Origin: Desulfatitalea alkaliphila
GTDB lineage: Bacteria; Desulfobacterota; Desulfobacteria; Desulfobacterales; Desulfosarcinaceae
Length of the DNA: 64,000 bases
Direction: 5' to 3'
Assembly: GCF_022968795.1 (NCBI RefSeq)
Contig: NZ_JALJRB010000024.1
Coordinates: 1 to 64,000 of the forward strand
The translations under genes were made by a program, and so were the position numbers. Numbering within the stretch: position 1 is the stretch's first letter; each line of letters begins with the position of its first letter. Shown here piece after piece: positions 37,830-45,957 of the stretch. Below the pieces are notes generated by a model, which was given only the letters and a program-made list of their open reading frames with translations, did no database searches and had not been told where the DNA came from.

Positions 37830-37858
37830 TCTTTACCAATTCCCTAGTTGACTGTCAA
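37830..37858 (-). promoter_or_regulatory. Putative promoter of the cytochrome c3 gene
   Basis: On the minus strand: TTGACA (37853-37858), 17-bp spacer, TAAAGA (37830-37835). The -35 is perfect and the -10 is weak (3 of 6). Confidence 0.4.
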
Positions 37859-37913
37859 TGCGCGGTCGCGATCCGCGTTTGCACATATATGACGTCTGAA
37901 CGGGGCAAAAAGA

Positions 37914-38702
37914 TTACCCCTGCGGGTCGGATGATGCCGATGCATCGGCGTCATCAGCGCCCTCCTTTTCCTTCCCGGTTTTGCGCCCGAAAAAGCGGGC
38001 CCCCAAGATACTGATCTCATAGAGCAACATCATGGGCAGGGCCATGAAGACCTGGGTGACCACATCGGGCGGTGTCAATATGGCGGCTGCCACGAAAAAC
38101 AGAAATATGGCATACTTGCGATATTTTTTGAGGGTCGGTACCGAAACGATGCCCAGCCGCGCCATGAAGGTGATCACCAACGGCAGCTCGAAGGCCAGCC
38201 CGAAGGCGAGCAGCAGCTTGGACGAGAACCCGAGATACTCTTTCATGGAAGGCATCGGCCGGATGGTGTCGCTGGCGAAACTGAGAAAAAATTCGAAGCC
38301 GATGGGAAAGACGATGAAATAGCCGAACAAAGCGCCGCCTACGAAGAAAAAGGTGGACAGAAACAGGATGGGCAGCACCAGCCGCCTTTCCTTGTCATAG
38401 AGTCCCGGCGCCACGAACATCCAGAATTGATAGAGGATCACCGGCGAAGCCAGCATCAAGCCGCAGATGAAGGCCGCCTTGAGAAAGGTGAAGAACGCCT
38501 CGGGCAGGTTGGTGTAGATCAGGTGATCGCCCGGTTTGAGCACTCCCACCAGGGGCAGGGTCAAAATGTCGAATATCTGCTGCTTGAAGGCGTAGGAAAG
38601 CAGAAAGCCGACGCCCACGGCGATGAAAGATTTGATCAGTCGAGAGCGCAACTCCTCCAGGTGGGCGGTGAAGGGCTGTTTGTCCGGATCGGTTGTGCTC
38701 AT
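37914..38702 (-). CDS. tatC: Twin-arginine translocase subunit TatC
   Basis: A 262-residue inner-membrane protein with six predicted transmembrane helices. It is the signal-peptide receptor of the Tat pathway, which exports folded proteins such as cofactor-containing oxidoreductases. Conserved segments: FTAHLEELRSRLI near the N terminus, FWMFVAPGLYDKERR, and the last helices with FVAAAILTPPDVVTQ. Its ATG overlaps the stop of the tatB-type gene by 4 bases, so the two are co-translated. The C-terminal tail is acidic and probably disordered. Confidence 0.95.
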   Translation of the reverse strand: MSTTDPDKQPFTAHLEELRSRLIKSFIAVGVGFLLSYAFKQQIFDILTLPLVGVLKPGDHLIYTNLPEAFFTFLKAAFICGLMLASPVILYQFWMFVAPGLYDKERRLVLPILFLSTFFFVGGALFGYFIVFPIGFEFFLSFASDTIRPMPSMKEYLGFSSKLLLAFGLAFELPLVITFMARLGIVSVPTLKKYRKYAIFLFFVAAAILTPPDVVTQVFMALPMMLLYEISILGARFFGRKTGKEKEGADDADASASSDPQG

Positions 38703-39136
38703 GGGGTGCCGTCCCCTTTGCCGCTTTTGGTTTCATCCGCCTCGGGCGGCGCTGCGCCGGTTGCATCATCGGTCGCGGCCGTCGGGTCATCGGCATCGCT
38801 GCCGTTGGAACCGACTGGGGGGATCTTTTCGGCGTCCGGTATTTCAGCGTCCGGTGCCGCCGCTTTCGGCTTACCGTTGGCGGCCGGCTTGGTCGGCCGA
38901 TCGGTGTCGGGATCGAAGGCTTGCCGGACCTGCTGATCGGTCTTTTTCAACTGCTCCCGCACGTCGTCCAGGCCGGCTTCCTGTTCCAGGCTCTGTTTAA
39001 GATCGTTGGTGGCGCGTTTGAATTCCCCCAACGCCTTGCCCAGTGACTTGGCCAGGTCGGGCAGCTTTTTGGGGCCGATGAAGATCAAGGCCACCGCCAG
39101 AATCACCAGCAGTTCCGGCATGCCGATACCGAACAT
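38699..39136 (-). CDS. tatB: Tat translocase subunit TatA/TatB type
   Basis: A 145-residue protein with one N-terminal membrane helix (FGIGMPELLVILAVALIFIG), the hinge GPKKLPDLAKSLG and an amphipathic helix. A long acidic, Ala/Pro/Asp-rich tail follows. The MFGIGMPELL start and tail length favour TatB, while the hinge is close to TatA, so the exact role is not settled. ATG 39136 follows GAAGGAG. A good promoter lies 40-70 bases upstream, and tatC follows directly. Confidence 0.88.
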   Translation of the reverse strand: MFGIGMPELLVILAVALIFIGPKKLPDLAKSLGKALGEFKRATNDLKQSLEQEAGLDDVREQLKKTDQQVRQAFDPDTDRPTKPAANGKPKAAAPDAEIPDAEKIPPVGSNGSDADDPTAATDDATGAAPPEADETKSGKGDGTP

Positions 39137-39179
39137 AGGAGCTCCTTCAAAAGGGTGCTTGCATCCGCACAATCACTGT

Positions 39180-39208
39180 CTCATAGGGCTTTTACACAGC
39201 CTTGTCAA
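39180..39208 (-). promoter_or_regulatory. Sigma-70 promoter for tatB-tatC
   Basis: On the minus strand: perfect TTGACA (39203-39208), 17-bp spacer, TATGAG (39180-39185, 4 of 6). It would start transcription near 39173, about 37 bases before the tatB start. Confidence 0.6.
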
Positions 39209-39282
39209 GTGAAACCGGTGGCCGTCGTATTTATTAACCATCTGTATTTAAAGGGGATGCTTGGCTTTGGGGAGGCGGCTCT

Positions 39283-40530
39283 TCATTGCGCCGTCTCCGG
39301 CGCAAGCACCAGGAAAAAGAGCCGGCCGGGGTGACGCAGATGGCCCGCGGCGGTTTCCGCCGCCGCGCCGCCGCCCCAGAACAGATCTGCCCGGCCGGGA
39401 CCGGTGATGGCGCTGCCGGTGTCCTGGGCCAGCACAAAACCGTGGTGGGTGCCCCACTGTTCGATGGCCCCCGTTTCGTTCAAAAGGGGCACCGGCAGAT
39501 CGATGAAAGCCAAGGCCGCCAGGGGAAACAGACGGCGATCCACCGCAAGGGAGCGTTTCGGGGTCAGGGGCACCCCCAGCGCCCCGAGGGGGCCTTGGGC
39601 GATGGGACGGAAGAAGATATAGCGCGGGTTGTAATCCAGCACCGCCCGCACCTGTTCCGGGTGGCGCCGCAGGTGGCGGCGAATGGCCTGCATGGACATC
39701 TCGTCGGGGTCGATGTGACCTTGATCGATCAGCAGGCGGCCGATGCTGCGATAGGGACGGCCGTTGGAGCCGTCGAACTGCAAGTGGCGTTGGCTGCCGT
39801 CGGCCAGGGCGATGCGGCCGGAGCCTTGGACCATCATCATGAACAGGTCGACCTCGTCGGCTACCCAGGCCACCGGCGGCGCCAGGCGGAGAAAATCGGG
39901 CGCGCGCACAATGGCGGCCCGGTCGGGGTACGGCACCACGGCGCGCCCCTCCAGGCGGCCCACGATGCGGCGGCCTTTCAACTCCGGATCGAAAAGGGAG
40001 AGGTCGATTTCCAGCAGATCCCGGGGCCGCGAATGGACCGGCACGTGGAACCCGTCACCGGGCACCAGGCGTCCCGGCAGCATCGGCTCGTAATACCCGG
40101 TGAACAGCACCTGCCGGTCATCGGCACGTCCGGCGGCGCGGTAGACCCGAAACCGCTCGATCAGCGCCCGCTGAAGTGTATCGGCGGAAGGATGAGCGGC
40201 AATTAGGTCGGCGAAGGCTTCCAGGGAGTGTATCAGGTGGGCCACCGGATAGGCGTCCTCGCCGAAGGTCACCGGACGGTCGGGGGGCAGTTTGCGCAGA
40301 TGGGTCAGGCTCATGGCGATGGCGCGATCCAGCCCCGCGTAGCCGTCCCGGTCATCGAAAAGCGGGAATTCGGCCGGCGCCAGGCGCACCAGCGGCGGTT
40401 CGACCAAGGTTGGCTTGGGGCCGCAGGACACCACCAGCAGCAACCCGATCAGCAACAGCCACCCGCCTGTCGGCCGGATCGGGCAACGATGGCCACGGCG
40501 TGCCGGATGAACCATGGGCAGGTTAACCAT
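39283..40530 (-). CDS. mltA: MltA-type lytic murein transglycosylase, lipoprotein
   Basis: A 415-residue lipoprotein that cleaves peptidoglycan glycan strands, forming 1,6-anhydro-muramyl ends. The signal peptide ends in a lipobox VVSC with Cys36 as the lipidation site. The MltA barrel (LFTGYYEPMLPG, VADEVDLFMMMVQGSGR) is followed by a 3D domain (FVLAQDTGSAITGPGRADLFWG) holding the catalytic-type aspartates. The ATG at 40530 overlaps the moaC stop by 8 bases, implying coupling; ATG 40515 is an alternative start. Confidence 0.9.
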   Translation of the reverse strand: MVNLPMVHPARRGHRCPIRPTGGWLLLIGLLLVVSCGPKPTLVEPPLVRLAPAEFPLFDDRDGYAGLDRAIAMSLTHLRKLPPDRPVTFGEDAYPVAHLIHSLEAFADLIAAHPSADTLQRALIERFRVYRAAGRADDRQVLFTGYYEPMLPGRLVPGDGFHVPVHSRPRDLLEIDLSLFDPELKGRRIVGRLEGRAVVPYPDRAAIVRAPDFLRLAPPVAWVADEVDLFMMMVQGSGRIALADGSQRHLQFDGSNGRPYRSIGRLLIDQGHIDPDEMSMQAIRRHLRRHPEQVRAVLDYNPRYIFFRPIAQGPLGALGVPLTPKRSLAVDRRLFPLAALAFIDLPVPLLNETGAIEQWGTHHGFVLAQDTGSAITGPGRADLFWGGGAAAETAAGHLRHPGRLFFLVLAPETAQ

Positions 40531-41014
40531 CGATGGCGTCACGGGTCCAATGACCGCTTTTGCCGCCGCTTTTTTCCAGCAGGCGGATGTCGGAAATCGA
40601 CATGCCGCGGTCATAAGACTTGCACATGTCGTAGACCGTCAAGGCCGCCACGGCAGCGGCCGTCAGCGCTTCCATCTCCACACCGGTGCGGTCGGCCACC
40701 CGCGCCACGGCTTCGATGCGCAGGGTGCGGCCGTCGTCTTGGGGGAAAAAATCCAGTTTGACGTGGGTCAGGTTCAAGGGATGGCACATGGGGATCAGGG
40801 CGGCGGTCTGCTTGGCGGCCATCACCCCGGCGATGCGGGCCGTTTCCAGCACATTGCCCTTTTCCACCGCCTGATCGCGCACCAGGGCGAAGGTCTCCGG
40901 CCGCATGGTCACCACGGCCTGGGCCCTGGCCATGCGCTCGGTGCGGGACTTGGTCGTAACATCCACCATGCGCACCCGCCCGCGGGCGTCGATATGCGTG
41001 AAACCATCCGCCAT
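40523..41014 (-). CDS. moaC: Cyclic pyranopterin monophosphate synthase MoaC
   Basis: A 163-residue enzyme of molybdenum cofactor synthesis, acting after MoaA to form cPMP. Family signatures include VDVTTKSRTERMARAQ, the IPMCHPLNLTHV motif and the C-terminal VYDMCKSYDRGMSI with the catalytic Asp/Lys region. Length is standard. AAGGAGG precedes the ATG. It follows a MoaE-like gene by 11 bases and overlaps mltA. Molybdopterin or tungstopterin enzymes such as formate dehydrogenases would be the users. Confidence 0.95.
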   Translation of the reverse strand: MADGFTHIDARGRVRMVDVTTKSRTERMARAQAVVTMRPETFALVRDQAVEKGNVLETARIAGVMAAKQTAALIPMCHPLNLTHVKLDFFPQDDGRTLRIEAVARVADRTGVEMEALTAAAVAALTVYDMCKSYDRGMSISDIRLLEKSGGKSGHWTRDAIDG

Positions 41015-41025
41015 GATGGGCCTCC

Positions 41026-41385
41026 TTAAGCGAAGAATTCCGTCTTCTTGGTCACTTTCTTTTTGATGGTGTTGAGGGTGTCGGTCAATACGGCCAACAC
41101 ATTCTCCCGAATATCGCCGGCCACCACCAATCCCATCACATCATCGCCCACCCGCAAATCGCGGTCGGCATTGATCTGCACCAGAATTTCCACAATCCCC
41201 GGCCGCAGCTTCTGTTCCGCGATTACCGCCTCCAACTTCCTGTAATCCACCGCCACCCGCAAACCCCGCACCGCGCGCCCGTCCCTGGAGGTCGATCGCA
41301 CCACCCCGTTGTGGCACACGATCATCCCCACCTTCACATAGTCGGGCCGCTGCTTGATCTGTTCGATCAGCGCGTTGAAATCCAT
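41026..41385 (-). CDS. Short MoaE-like protein
   Basis: A 119-residue protein resembling the large subunit of molybdopterin synthase. The VVRSTSRDGRAVRGL stretch corresponds to the MoaE G-x-V-R segment, and the C-terminal IKKKVTKKTEFF recalls the lysine-containing end of MoaE. It is shorter than typical MoaE (about 140-150), lacks the canonical P-I-W-K motif, and has no MoaD partner beside it. So it may be a specialised or inactive paralog. CAGGAGG lies six or so bases before ATG 41385. It is followed by moaC. Confidence 0.6.
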   Translation of the reverse strand: MDFNALIEQIKQRPDYVKVGMIVCHNGVVRSTSRDGRAVRGLRVAVDYRKLEAVIAEQKLRPGIVEILVQINADRDLRVGDDVMGLVVAGDIRENVLAVLTDTLNTIKKKVTKKTEFFA

Positions 41386-41615
41386 AACCCCCTCCTGTGG
41401 TTCATTGCCGCATGGCGGAAGCATAGGGGATCCGGGTGGGGAAATCAAGCAAATGGGGCGTGCGGCCCTTGGCGAATCGTGCAAGGGGTGTGAAAAGAGA
41501 GTTTAAAGTTTGCGGCTGAACGATTAAACTGCCGCCACGGCATCCGAAGGGCGCCCGGAAACATGGGGCGGCGGATCTTCTTTGGATGAGGCAATCGGCA
41601 ATGAAAGGATATCCC

Positions 41616-42428
41616 ATGGATTTACAGGAAAAGGTGGCTTTGGTGTTGGGCAGCGTGAAGGGGATCGGCAAGGCGGTGGGGTTGGATCTGGCCCGTGCCG
41701 GCGCGCGGGTGGTGTACACCTGGCATGACTGGCCGGAAAGCCTGCCGGCGCTGGAACGGGATGCGGCGGCGGCCGGAGAGCACCTCATCGTGCCGGTGGA
41801 CCTGCGGGACACCCGGGCCGCCGAGGCACTGGTGGCGCAAGTGATCCGCCGTTTCGGGCGCTTGGACATCCTGATCAACAACATCGAGCGGGGTGGTTGG
41901 CCGGTGGTCCACGGCCCCTACACCCCGGAGCAGTGGGACCTTGAGATGGCCACCACGCTGCGGGCCAAGCAGTGGGTCTTCACGGCGGCCCTGCCCCACC
42001 TCAAGGCCACGGGCAACGGCGCGGTGGTCACCTTTTCCTCCATCGCCGCCCTGGTGGGCCGCAGCGGCCCCGCTGGCTACCTGTTCAACGAAGGGTACGC
42101 CGCCGCCAGCCGCGGGGTCTCGCTGCTCACCGAAACCTGGGCCCGCCTGGGGGCGCCCGAGGTGCGGGTCAACGAACTGATGCTGGGTCTTTTCGCAACC
42201 CGCCACGCCGAGCAGACCCGCGGCTGGGGGCTGCTCGACGACCGGCAGCGCCAGGCGCTGCTGGACCATACCCTGCTCGGCCGCACCGGCCGCCTGGATG
42301 ATATCCTCCGGGCGGTGCGTTTTTTGATCGCCGAGGCCCCTTTCATGACCGGCAGCGTGTTGCGCTTGGACGGTGGTTACGTTTTGGGCGGTGAGCGCGT
42401 GCCGCCCATGCCGCCGGGGGTGGTTTGA
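41616..42428 (+). CDS. Divergent short-chain dehydrogenase/reductase without the catalytic Lys
   Basis: A 270-residue Rossmann-fold SDR. The nucleotide loop LGSVKGIGKA (residues 11-20) is intact, and SSIAAL (141-146) supplies the usual serine. The Asn-Asn-Ala-Gly motif reads NNIERGG. Neither candidate tyrosine (Tyr155, Tyr161) is followed by Lys four residues later: YLFNE and YAAAS replace Y-x-x-x-K. The protein ends with a normal MTGSVLRLDGGYVLGG segment. It may be a non-canonical reductase or a binding protein. AAAGGA decides ATG 41616 over two upstream ATGs. It converges on livF with a 7-base gap. Confidence 0.82.
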   Translation: MDLQEKVALVLGSVKGIGKAVGLDLARAGARVVYTWHDWPESLPALERDAAAAGEHLIVPVDLRDTRAAEALVAQVIRRFGRLDILINNIERGGWPVVHGPYTPEQWDLEMATTLRAKQWVFTAALPHLKATGNGAVVTFSSIAALVGRSGPAGYLFNEGYAAASRGVSLLTETWARLGAPEVRVNELMLGLFATRHAEQTRGWGLLDDRQRQALLDHTLLGRTGRLDDILRAVRFLIAEAPFMTGSVLRLDGGYVLGGERVPPMPPGVV

Positions 42429-42435
42429 AGATGCC

Positions 42436-43149
42436 CTACGCCATGTCCATGCCCAGATAGGCCTCCTGCACCCGCGGGTCGGCCAGCAGGTCGGCGGCCG
42501 TGCCGCTGATCACCACCCGGCCGGTTTCCAGCACGTAGCCCCGGTGGGCCACCTGCAAGGCCATCTGGGCATTCTGTTCCACCAGCAGGAGGGTGGTGCC
42601 TTCGGTGTTGATGCGGGTAATGACCTCGAAAATGTGCTCCACCACGATGGGCGCCAGCCCCAGGGAGGGTTCGTCCAACAGCAGCAGGCGGGGCCGGGCC
42701 ATCAGGGCGCGGGCGATGGCCAGCATTTGTTGTTCGCCGCCGGAGAGGGTGCCGCCGAGCTGCTTGCGCCGTTCCTTGAGGATGGGAAACAGATCCAGGG
42801 CGTGGGCCTCGTCCGCTTTCAAGGCGGCGCGGTCGCGGCGCAGGTAGGCGCCCATGCGCAGGTTTTCCAGTACGGTCAGGTCGGGAAAGATCATGCGCCC
42901 TTCCGGGACCTGGGTGATGCCCAGGGCCACCACCCGGTCGGTGGCCAGCCGGGTGATGTCCCGGCCGTCGTAGGCGATGGTGCCGCCCCCCACGGGCACC
43001 ACCGATGAGATGGCCATCAGGGTGGTGGATTTGCCCGCGCCGTTGGCGCCGATCAGGCAGACGATCTCGCCGGCGTTCACCTCGAGGGTGACCCCCTTGA
43101 GGGCCTGGATGGTGCCGTAAAAGGCCTGGACCTCCTTGAGTTCAAGCAT
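42436..43149 (-). CDS. livF: Branched-chain amino acid ABC transporter ATPase LivF
   Basis: A 237-residue ATP-binding subunit of the HAAT-family importer. Walker A GANGAGKSTTL, signature LSGGEQQMLAIARAL, and Walker B LLLLDEPSLGLAP, the last typical of LivF. It overlaps livG by 8 bases and is the last gene of livKHMGF. Confidence 0.93.
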   Translation of the reverse strand: MLELKEVQAFYGTIQALKGVTLEVNAGEIVCLIGANGAGKSTTLMAISSVVPVGGGTIAYDGRDITRLATDRVVALGITQVPEGRMIFPDLTVLENLRMGAYLRRDRAALKADEAHALDLFPILKERRKQLGGTLSGGEQQMLAIARALMARPRLLLLDEPSLGLAPIVVEHIFEVITRINTEGTTLLLVEQNAQMALQVAHRGYVLETGRVVISGTAADLLADPRVQEAYLGMDMA

Positions 43150-43927
43150 GGACCGCCCCCCGGCCCAGGTAGGCTTCGATCACCCGGGGGTTTTCGCGGA
43201 TCGCCGCGGGCGGTCCCTCGGCGATGTGGGTGCCGTGATCCAACACCACCAGCCGGCGGCAGATGGACATCACCAGCTTCATGTCGTGCTCGATGAGAAT
43301 CACCGTTACCCCCGTGGCCACGATGGCTTGAATCAGGTCCACCAGCCGGCGGGTTTCCCTGGGGTTCATGCCGGCGGCCGGTTCGTCCAGCAGCAGCAAC
43401 CGCGGTTCGGTGGCCAGGGCGCGGGCGATCTCCAGCCGGCGCTGATCGCCGTAGGCCAGGTTGCCGGCGTCGGCCAGGGCGTGATGCGCCAGGCCCACGA
43501 AACGCAGCCGTTCCATGGCCGCTTCCACGATGGCCTGCTCTTCGGCCCGTTGAAATCGGGTGCGCAACACGGCGCGCACAAAATTGGCGTGGGTGCGGCA
43601 ATGGCGTGCGATGCGTACGTTGTCCAGCACGGTCAGGCTGTTGAACAACCGGATGTTTTGGAAGGTGCGGGCGATGCCTAGGGCGGTCATCTGCTCCGGC
43701 TTGCGGCCGTTGATGCGCATGAGCCCCCCGGACCCGGCATATAAGATGGTGCCGCTGCTGGGCGGATGGAGCCCGCTGATGCAGTTGAACAGGGTGGTCT
43801 TGCCCGCGCCGTTGGGGCCGATCAAGCCCAGGATCTCACCGCAGGCCACCGTGAAGGAGACATCCGCCAGGGCATGCAGCCCGCCGAACCGCTTGCTGAT
43901 CCGATCCAGTTCAAGCAGGGGTGTCAC
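43142..43927 (-). CDS. livG: Branched-chain amino acid ABC transporter ATPase LivG
   Basis: A 261-residue ATPase: Walker A GPNGAGKTTLFNC, the LivG-type Q-loop segment GIARTFQNIRLF, signature YGDQRRLEIARAL and Walker B LLLLDEPAAGMNP. The frame opens with TTG at 43966, but GTG 43927 has GAGGAGAC just upstream and is preferred. This start overlaps the livM end by 17 bases. Confidence 0.92.
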   Translation of the reverse strand: MTPLLELDRISKRFGGLHALADVSFTVACGEILGLIGPNGAGKTTLFNCISGLHPPSSGTILYAGSGGLMRINGRKPEQMTALGIARTFQNIRLFNSLTVLDNVRIARHCRTHANFVRAVLRTRFQRAEEQAIVEAAMERLRFVGLAHHALADAGNLAYGDQRRLEIARALATEPRLLLLDEPAAGMNPRETRRLVDLIQAIVATGVTVILIEHDMKLVMSICRRLVVLDHGTHIAEGPPAAIRENPRVIEAYLGRGAVHA

Positions 43928-44987
43928 GGTTGTCTCCTCGGTCTCCGGCGAAGTCTCCGGCGGCAATGCGTCGGCTGAGGGCGGCCAGCAGCGGGTTGGC
44001 GCGCCCGCTGGCGGCGATGGCCGGAAACAGGCCGGCCGGCCGGAAGCGCATGATCAGGACCATGATCAGGCCGTAGGCCATGAAGCGCGTTTCCGGCGGC
44101 AGCCCGACGGCGCCCAGCCCTTCGCGCAGCAGTTCGCCCAGGCAGACCAGGATGGCGGCGCCTACCAGGGCCCCTTTGATGTTGCCCAATCCTCCCAGCA
44201 CCACCATGCACAGCACCAGAAAGGACTCCCAGAACTTGAACATGTCCGGCGACAGGAACATGGACCAGCGGGCGTAAAAACAGCCCCCCATGGCGCCGAT
44301 GGCGGCCGAAATGGCAAAGGCGATCACCTTGTAGCGCAGGATGTCGACCCCGCAGCAGGCCGCGGCCAGCGGATCTTCGCGGATGGCGTACCAGGCGCGG
44401 CCCAGGCGGGAGTCTTCCAGGCGGGTCATGACGAAGTAGACACCGGCCACCAGCAGGGCCGCAAGGTAGAAATTGGGCGCCTTGCCGTAGAATTCGAAGT
44501 ACCACTGCGGATGCAGCCAACTCAGGTTCAGGGTGATGGGGGCGATGCCGGGCAGGCCCAACGGGCCGCGGGTGAGCCAGATTTCGTTGGTCAGAAAGAG
44601 TACTACCAGCTCGGAGAAGCCGAAGGTGACGATGGCGAAGTAATCGCCCGTCAGGCGCAGGGTGGGCGCTCCCAGCAAGGCGCCCCAGAGTGCCCCGTTG
44701 AGGGCCGCCAAGGGCACGATCACCCAGAAGGAGAGGTCGTAGTGAATGGTCAGCAGGCCGGCGGTGTAGGCGCCGATGCCGTAAAACCCGACGTAGCCCA
44801 GATCCAGCAGGCCGCAGAAACCGGGCACGATGTTCAGCCCCATGGCCAGCACCATGTAGACCAGGGCCAGGGTCATCACATGCAGCACATACTCGGAAGC
44901 ACCCGGCCAAAGGGGATAGGTCAGCAGGAGTACGCCCGCCACCGGCAGCAGGCGCTTGGCCTGTGCGACCATGGCCCGCCCCATCAT
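43911..44987 (-). CDS. livM: Branched-chain amino acid ABC transporter permease LivM
   Basis: A 358-residue integral membrane permease with about eight to ten hydrophobic helices. LivM signatures: GLLDLGYVGFYGIGAY, TGDYFAIVTFGFSEL, and the EAA-like loop AWYAIREDPLAAACCG. The start is the first of two tandem ATGs, overlapping the livH stop (ATGA). A longer upstream frame runs antisense-free through livH and is not coding. Confidence 0.92.
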   Translation of the reverse strand: MMGRAMVAQAKRLLPVAGVLLLTYPLWPGASEYVLHVMTLALVYMVLAMGLNIVPGFCGLLDLGYVGFYGIGAYTAGLLTIHYDLSFWVIVPLAALNGALWGALLGAPTLRLTGDYFAIVTFGFSELVVLFLTNEIWLTRGPLGLPGIAPITLNLSWLHPQWYFEFYGKAPNFYLAALLVAGVYFVMTRLEDSRLGRAWYAIREDPLAAACCGVDILRYKVIAFAISAAIGAMGGCFYARWSMFLSPDMFKFWESFLVLCMVVLGGLGNIKGALVGAAILVCLGELLREGLGAVGLPPETRFMAYGLIMVLIMRFRPAGLFPAIAASGRANPLLAALSRRIAAGDFAGDRGDNRDTPA

Positions 44988-45871
44988 GCCTTGTCCGTCA
45001 CTGCGCGGCCCAGGATGCCCGAAGGCCGCAGCACGATCACCGCGATCATCACGGCATAGGCCACGCCGTCCCGGTAAAGGGAGGAGACATAGCCCGCCCC
45101 CAGGGCCTCGGCCACCCCCAGCACCACGCCGCCGGCCATGGCGCCGGGCACCGACCCGATGCCGCCCAGCACCGCCGCGGCGAAGGCCTTGACCCCGGCC
45201 GTGTAGCCCATGGTGGGATAGAGGGTGTTGTAGTAGATGGCCACCAGGATGCCGGCCACCGCCCCCATGGCCGATCCCAGGGCGAAGGTGAAAGAGATCA
45301 CCCGGTTGACGTTGATGCCCATCAGGGCGGCCGCCGTGCGGTTCTGGGCCAGGGCGCGCATGGCCGTGCCGATGCGGGTTTTCTGAATCACCAAGTAGAG
45401 CAGCAGCATCATGCCGATGGCCACGGCGAAGATGAACAACTGGAGCCAGCTCAACCCCACCGACCCCACCGTGAGGGCCTGCTCCGTCAGGTAGCCGGGC
45501 AGCGCCGTGCGGGGAAAGGGCTTGGAGCGGCTGCCCCAGATGATCAGGGCCAGGTTCTGCAGAAAAATGGACATGCCGATGGCGGTGATCAGGGCCGCCA
45601 GGCGCGGCGCCCGGCGCAGCGGCCGGTAGGCGATGATGTCCAGCAGGATGCCGCACATGGCGCAGCACACCACCGCCATGAGCATGGCCACATAAAACGG
45701 CAGACCCGCGGCGGTGATCAGGGTCACACAGAAAAAGGCCCCCAGCATGTAAATCTCGCCGTGGGCGAAGTTGATCAGCTGAATCACCCCGTACACCATG
45801 GTGTAGCCCACTGCGATCAGCGCGTAGATCAGTCCCAGGGTCAGGCCGTTGATGAGCTGCTGTTCGAGCAC
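44984..45871 (-). CDS. livH: Branched-chain amino acid ABC transporter permease LivH
   Basis: A 295-residue permease. Signatures: INGLTLGLIYALIAVGYTMV, QLINFAHGEIYMLGAF, the loop AMRALAQNRTAAALMG and the closing VIVLRPSGILG. It begins with GTG after GGGAG. It forms the membrane channel with LivM. Confidence 0.93.
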   Translation of the reverse strand: MLEQQLINGLTLGLIYALIAVGYTMVYGVIQLINFAHGEIYMLGAFFCVTLITAAGLPFYVAMLMAVVCCAMCGILLDIIAYRPLRRAPRLAALITAIGMSIFLQNLALIIWGSRSKPFPRTALPGYLTEQALTVGSVGLSWLQLFIFAVAIGMMLLLYLVIQKTRIGTAMRALAQNRTAAALMGINVNRVISFTFALGSAMGAVAGILVAIYYNTLYPTMGYTAGVKAFAAAVLGGIGSVPGAMAGGVVLGVAEALGAGYVSSLYRDGVAYAVMIAVIVLRPSGILGRAVTDKA

Positions 45872-45916
45872 AGAGAACTCCCGGCAGTCGGCGTCACGTA
45901 ATCGCGGGTGGAAACG

Positions 45917-45942
45917 CCGGGGTGGACGGTGGCCCGCCCCGG
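45917..45942 (-). terminator. GC hairpin between livK and livH
   Basis: Arms CCGGGG (45917-45922) and CCCCGG (45937-45942) in the 86-base gap, with no T run. Such a structure could protect or partly terminate the livK message so that binding protein is made in excess. Weak evidence. Confidence 0.3.
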
Positions 45943-45957
45943 TGTCGCGTGACCGGA

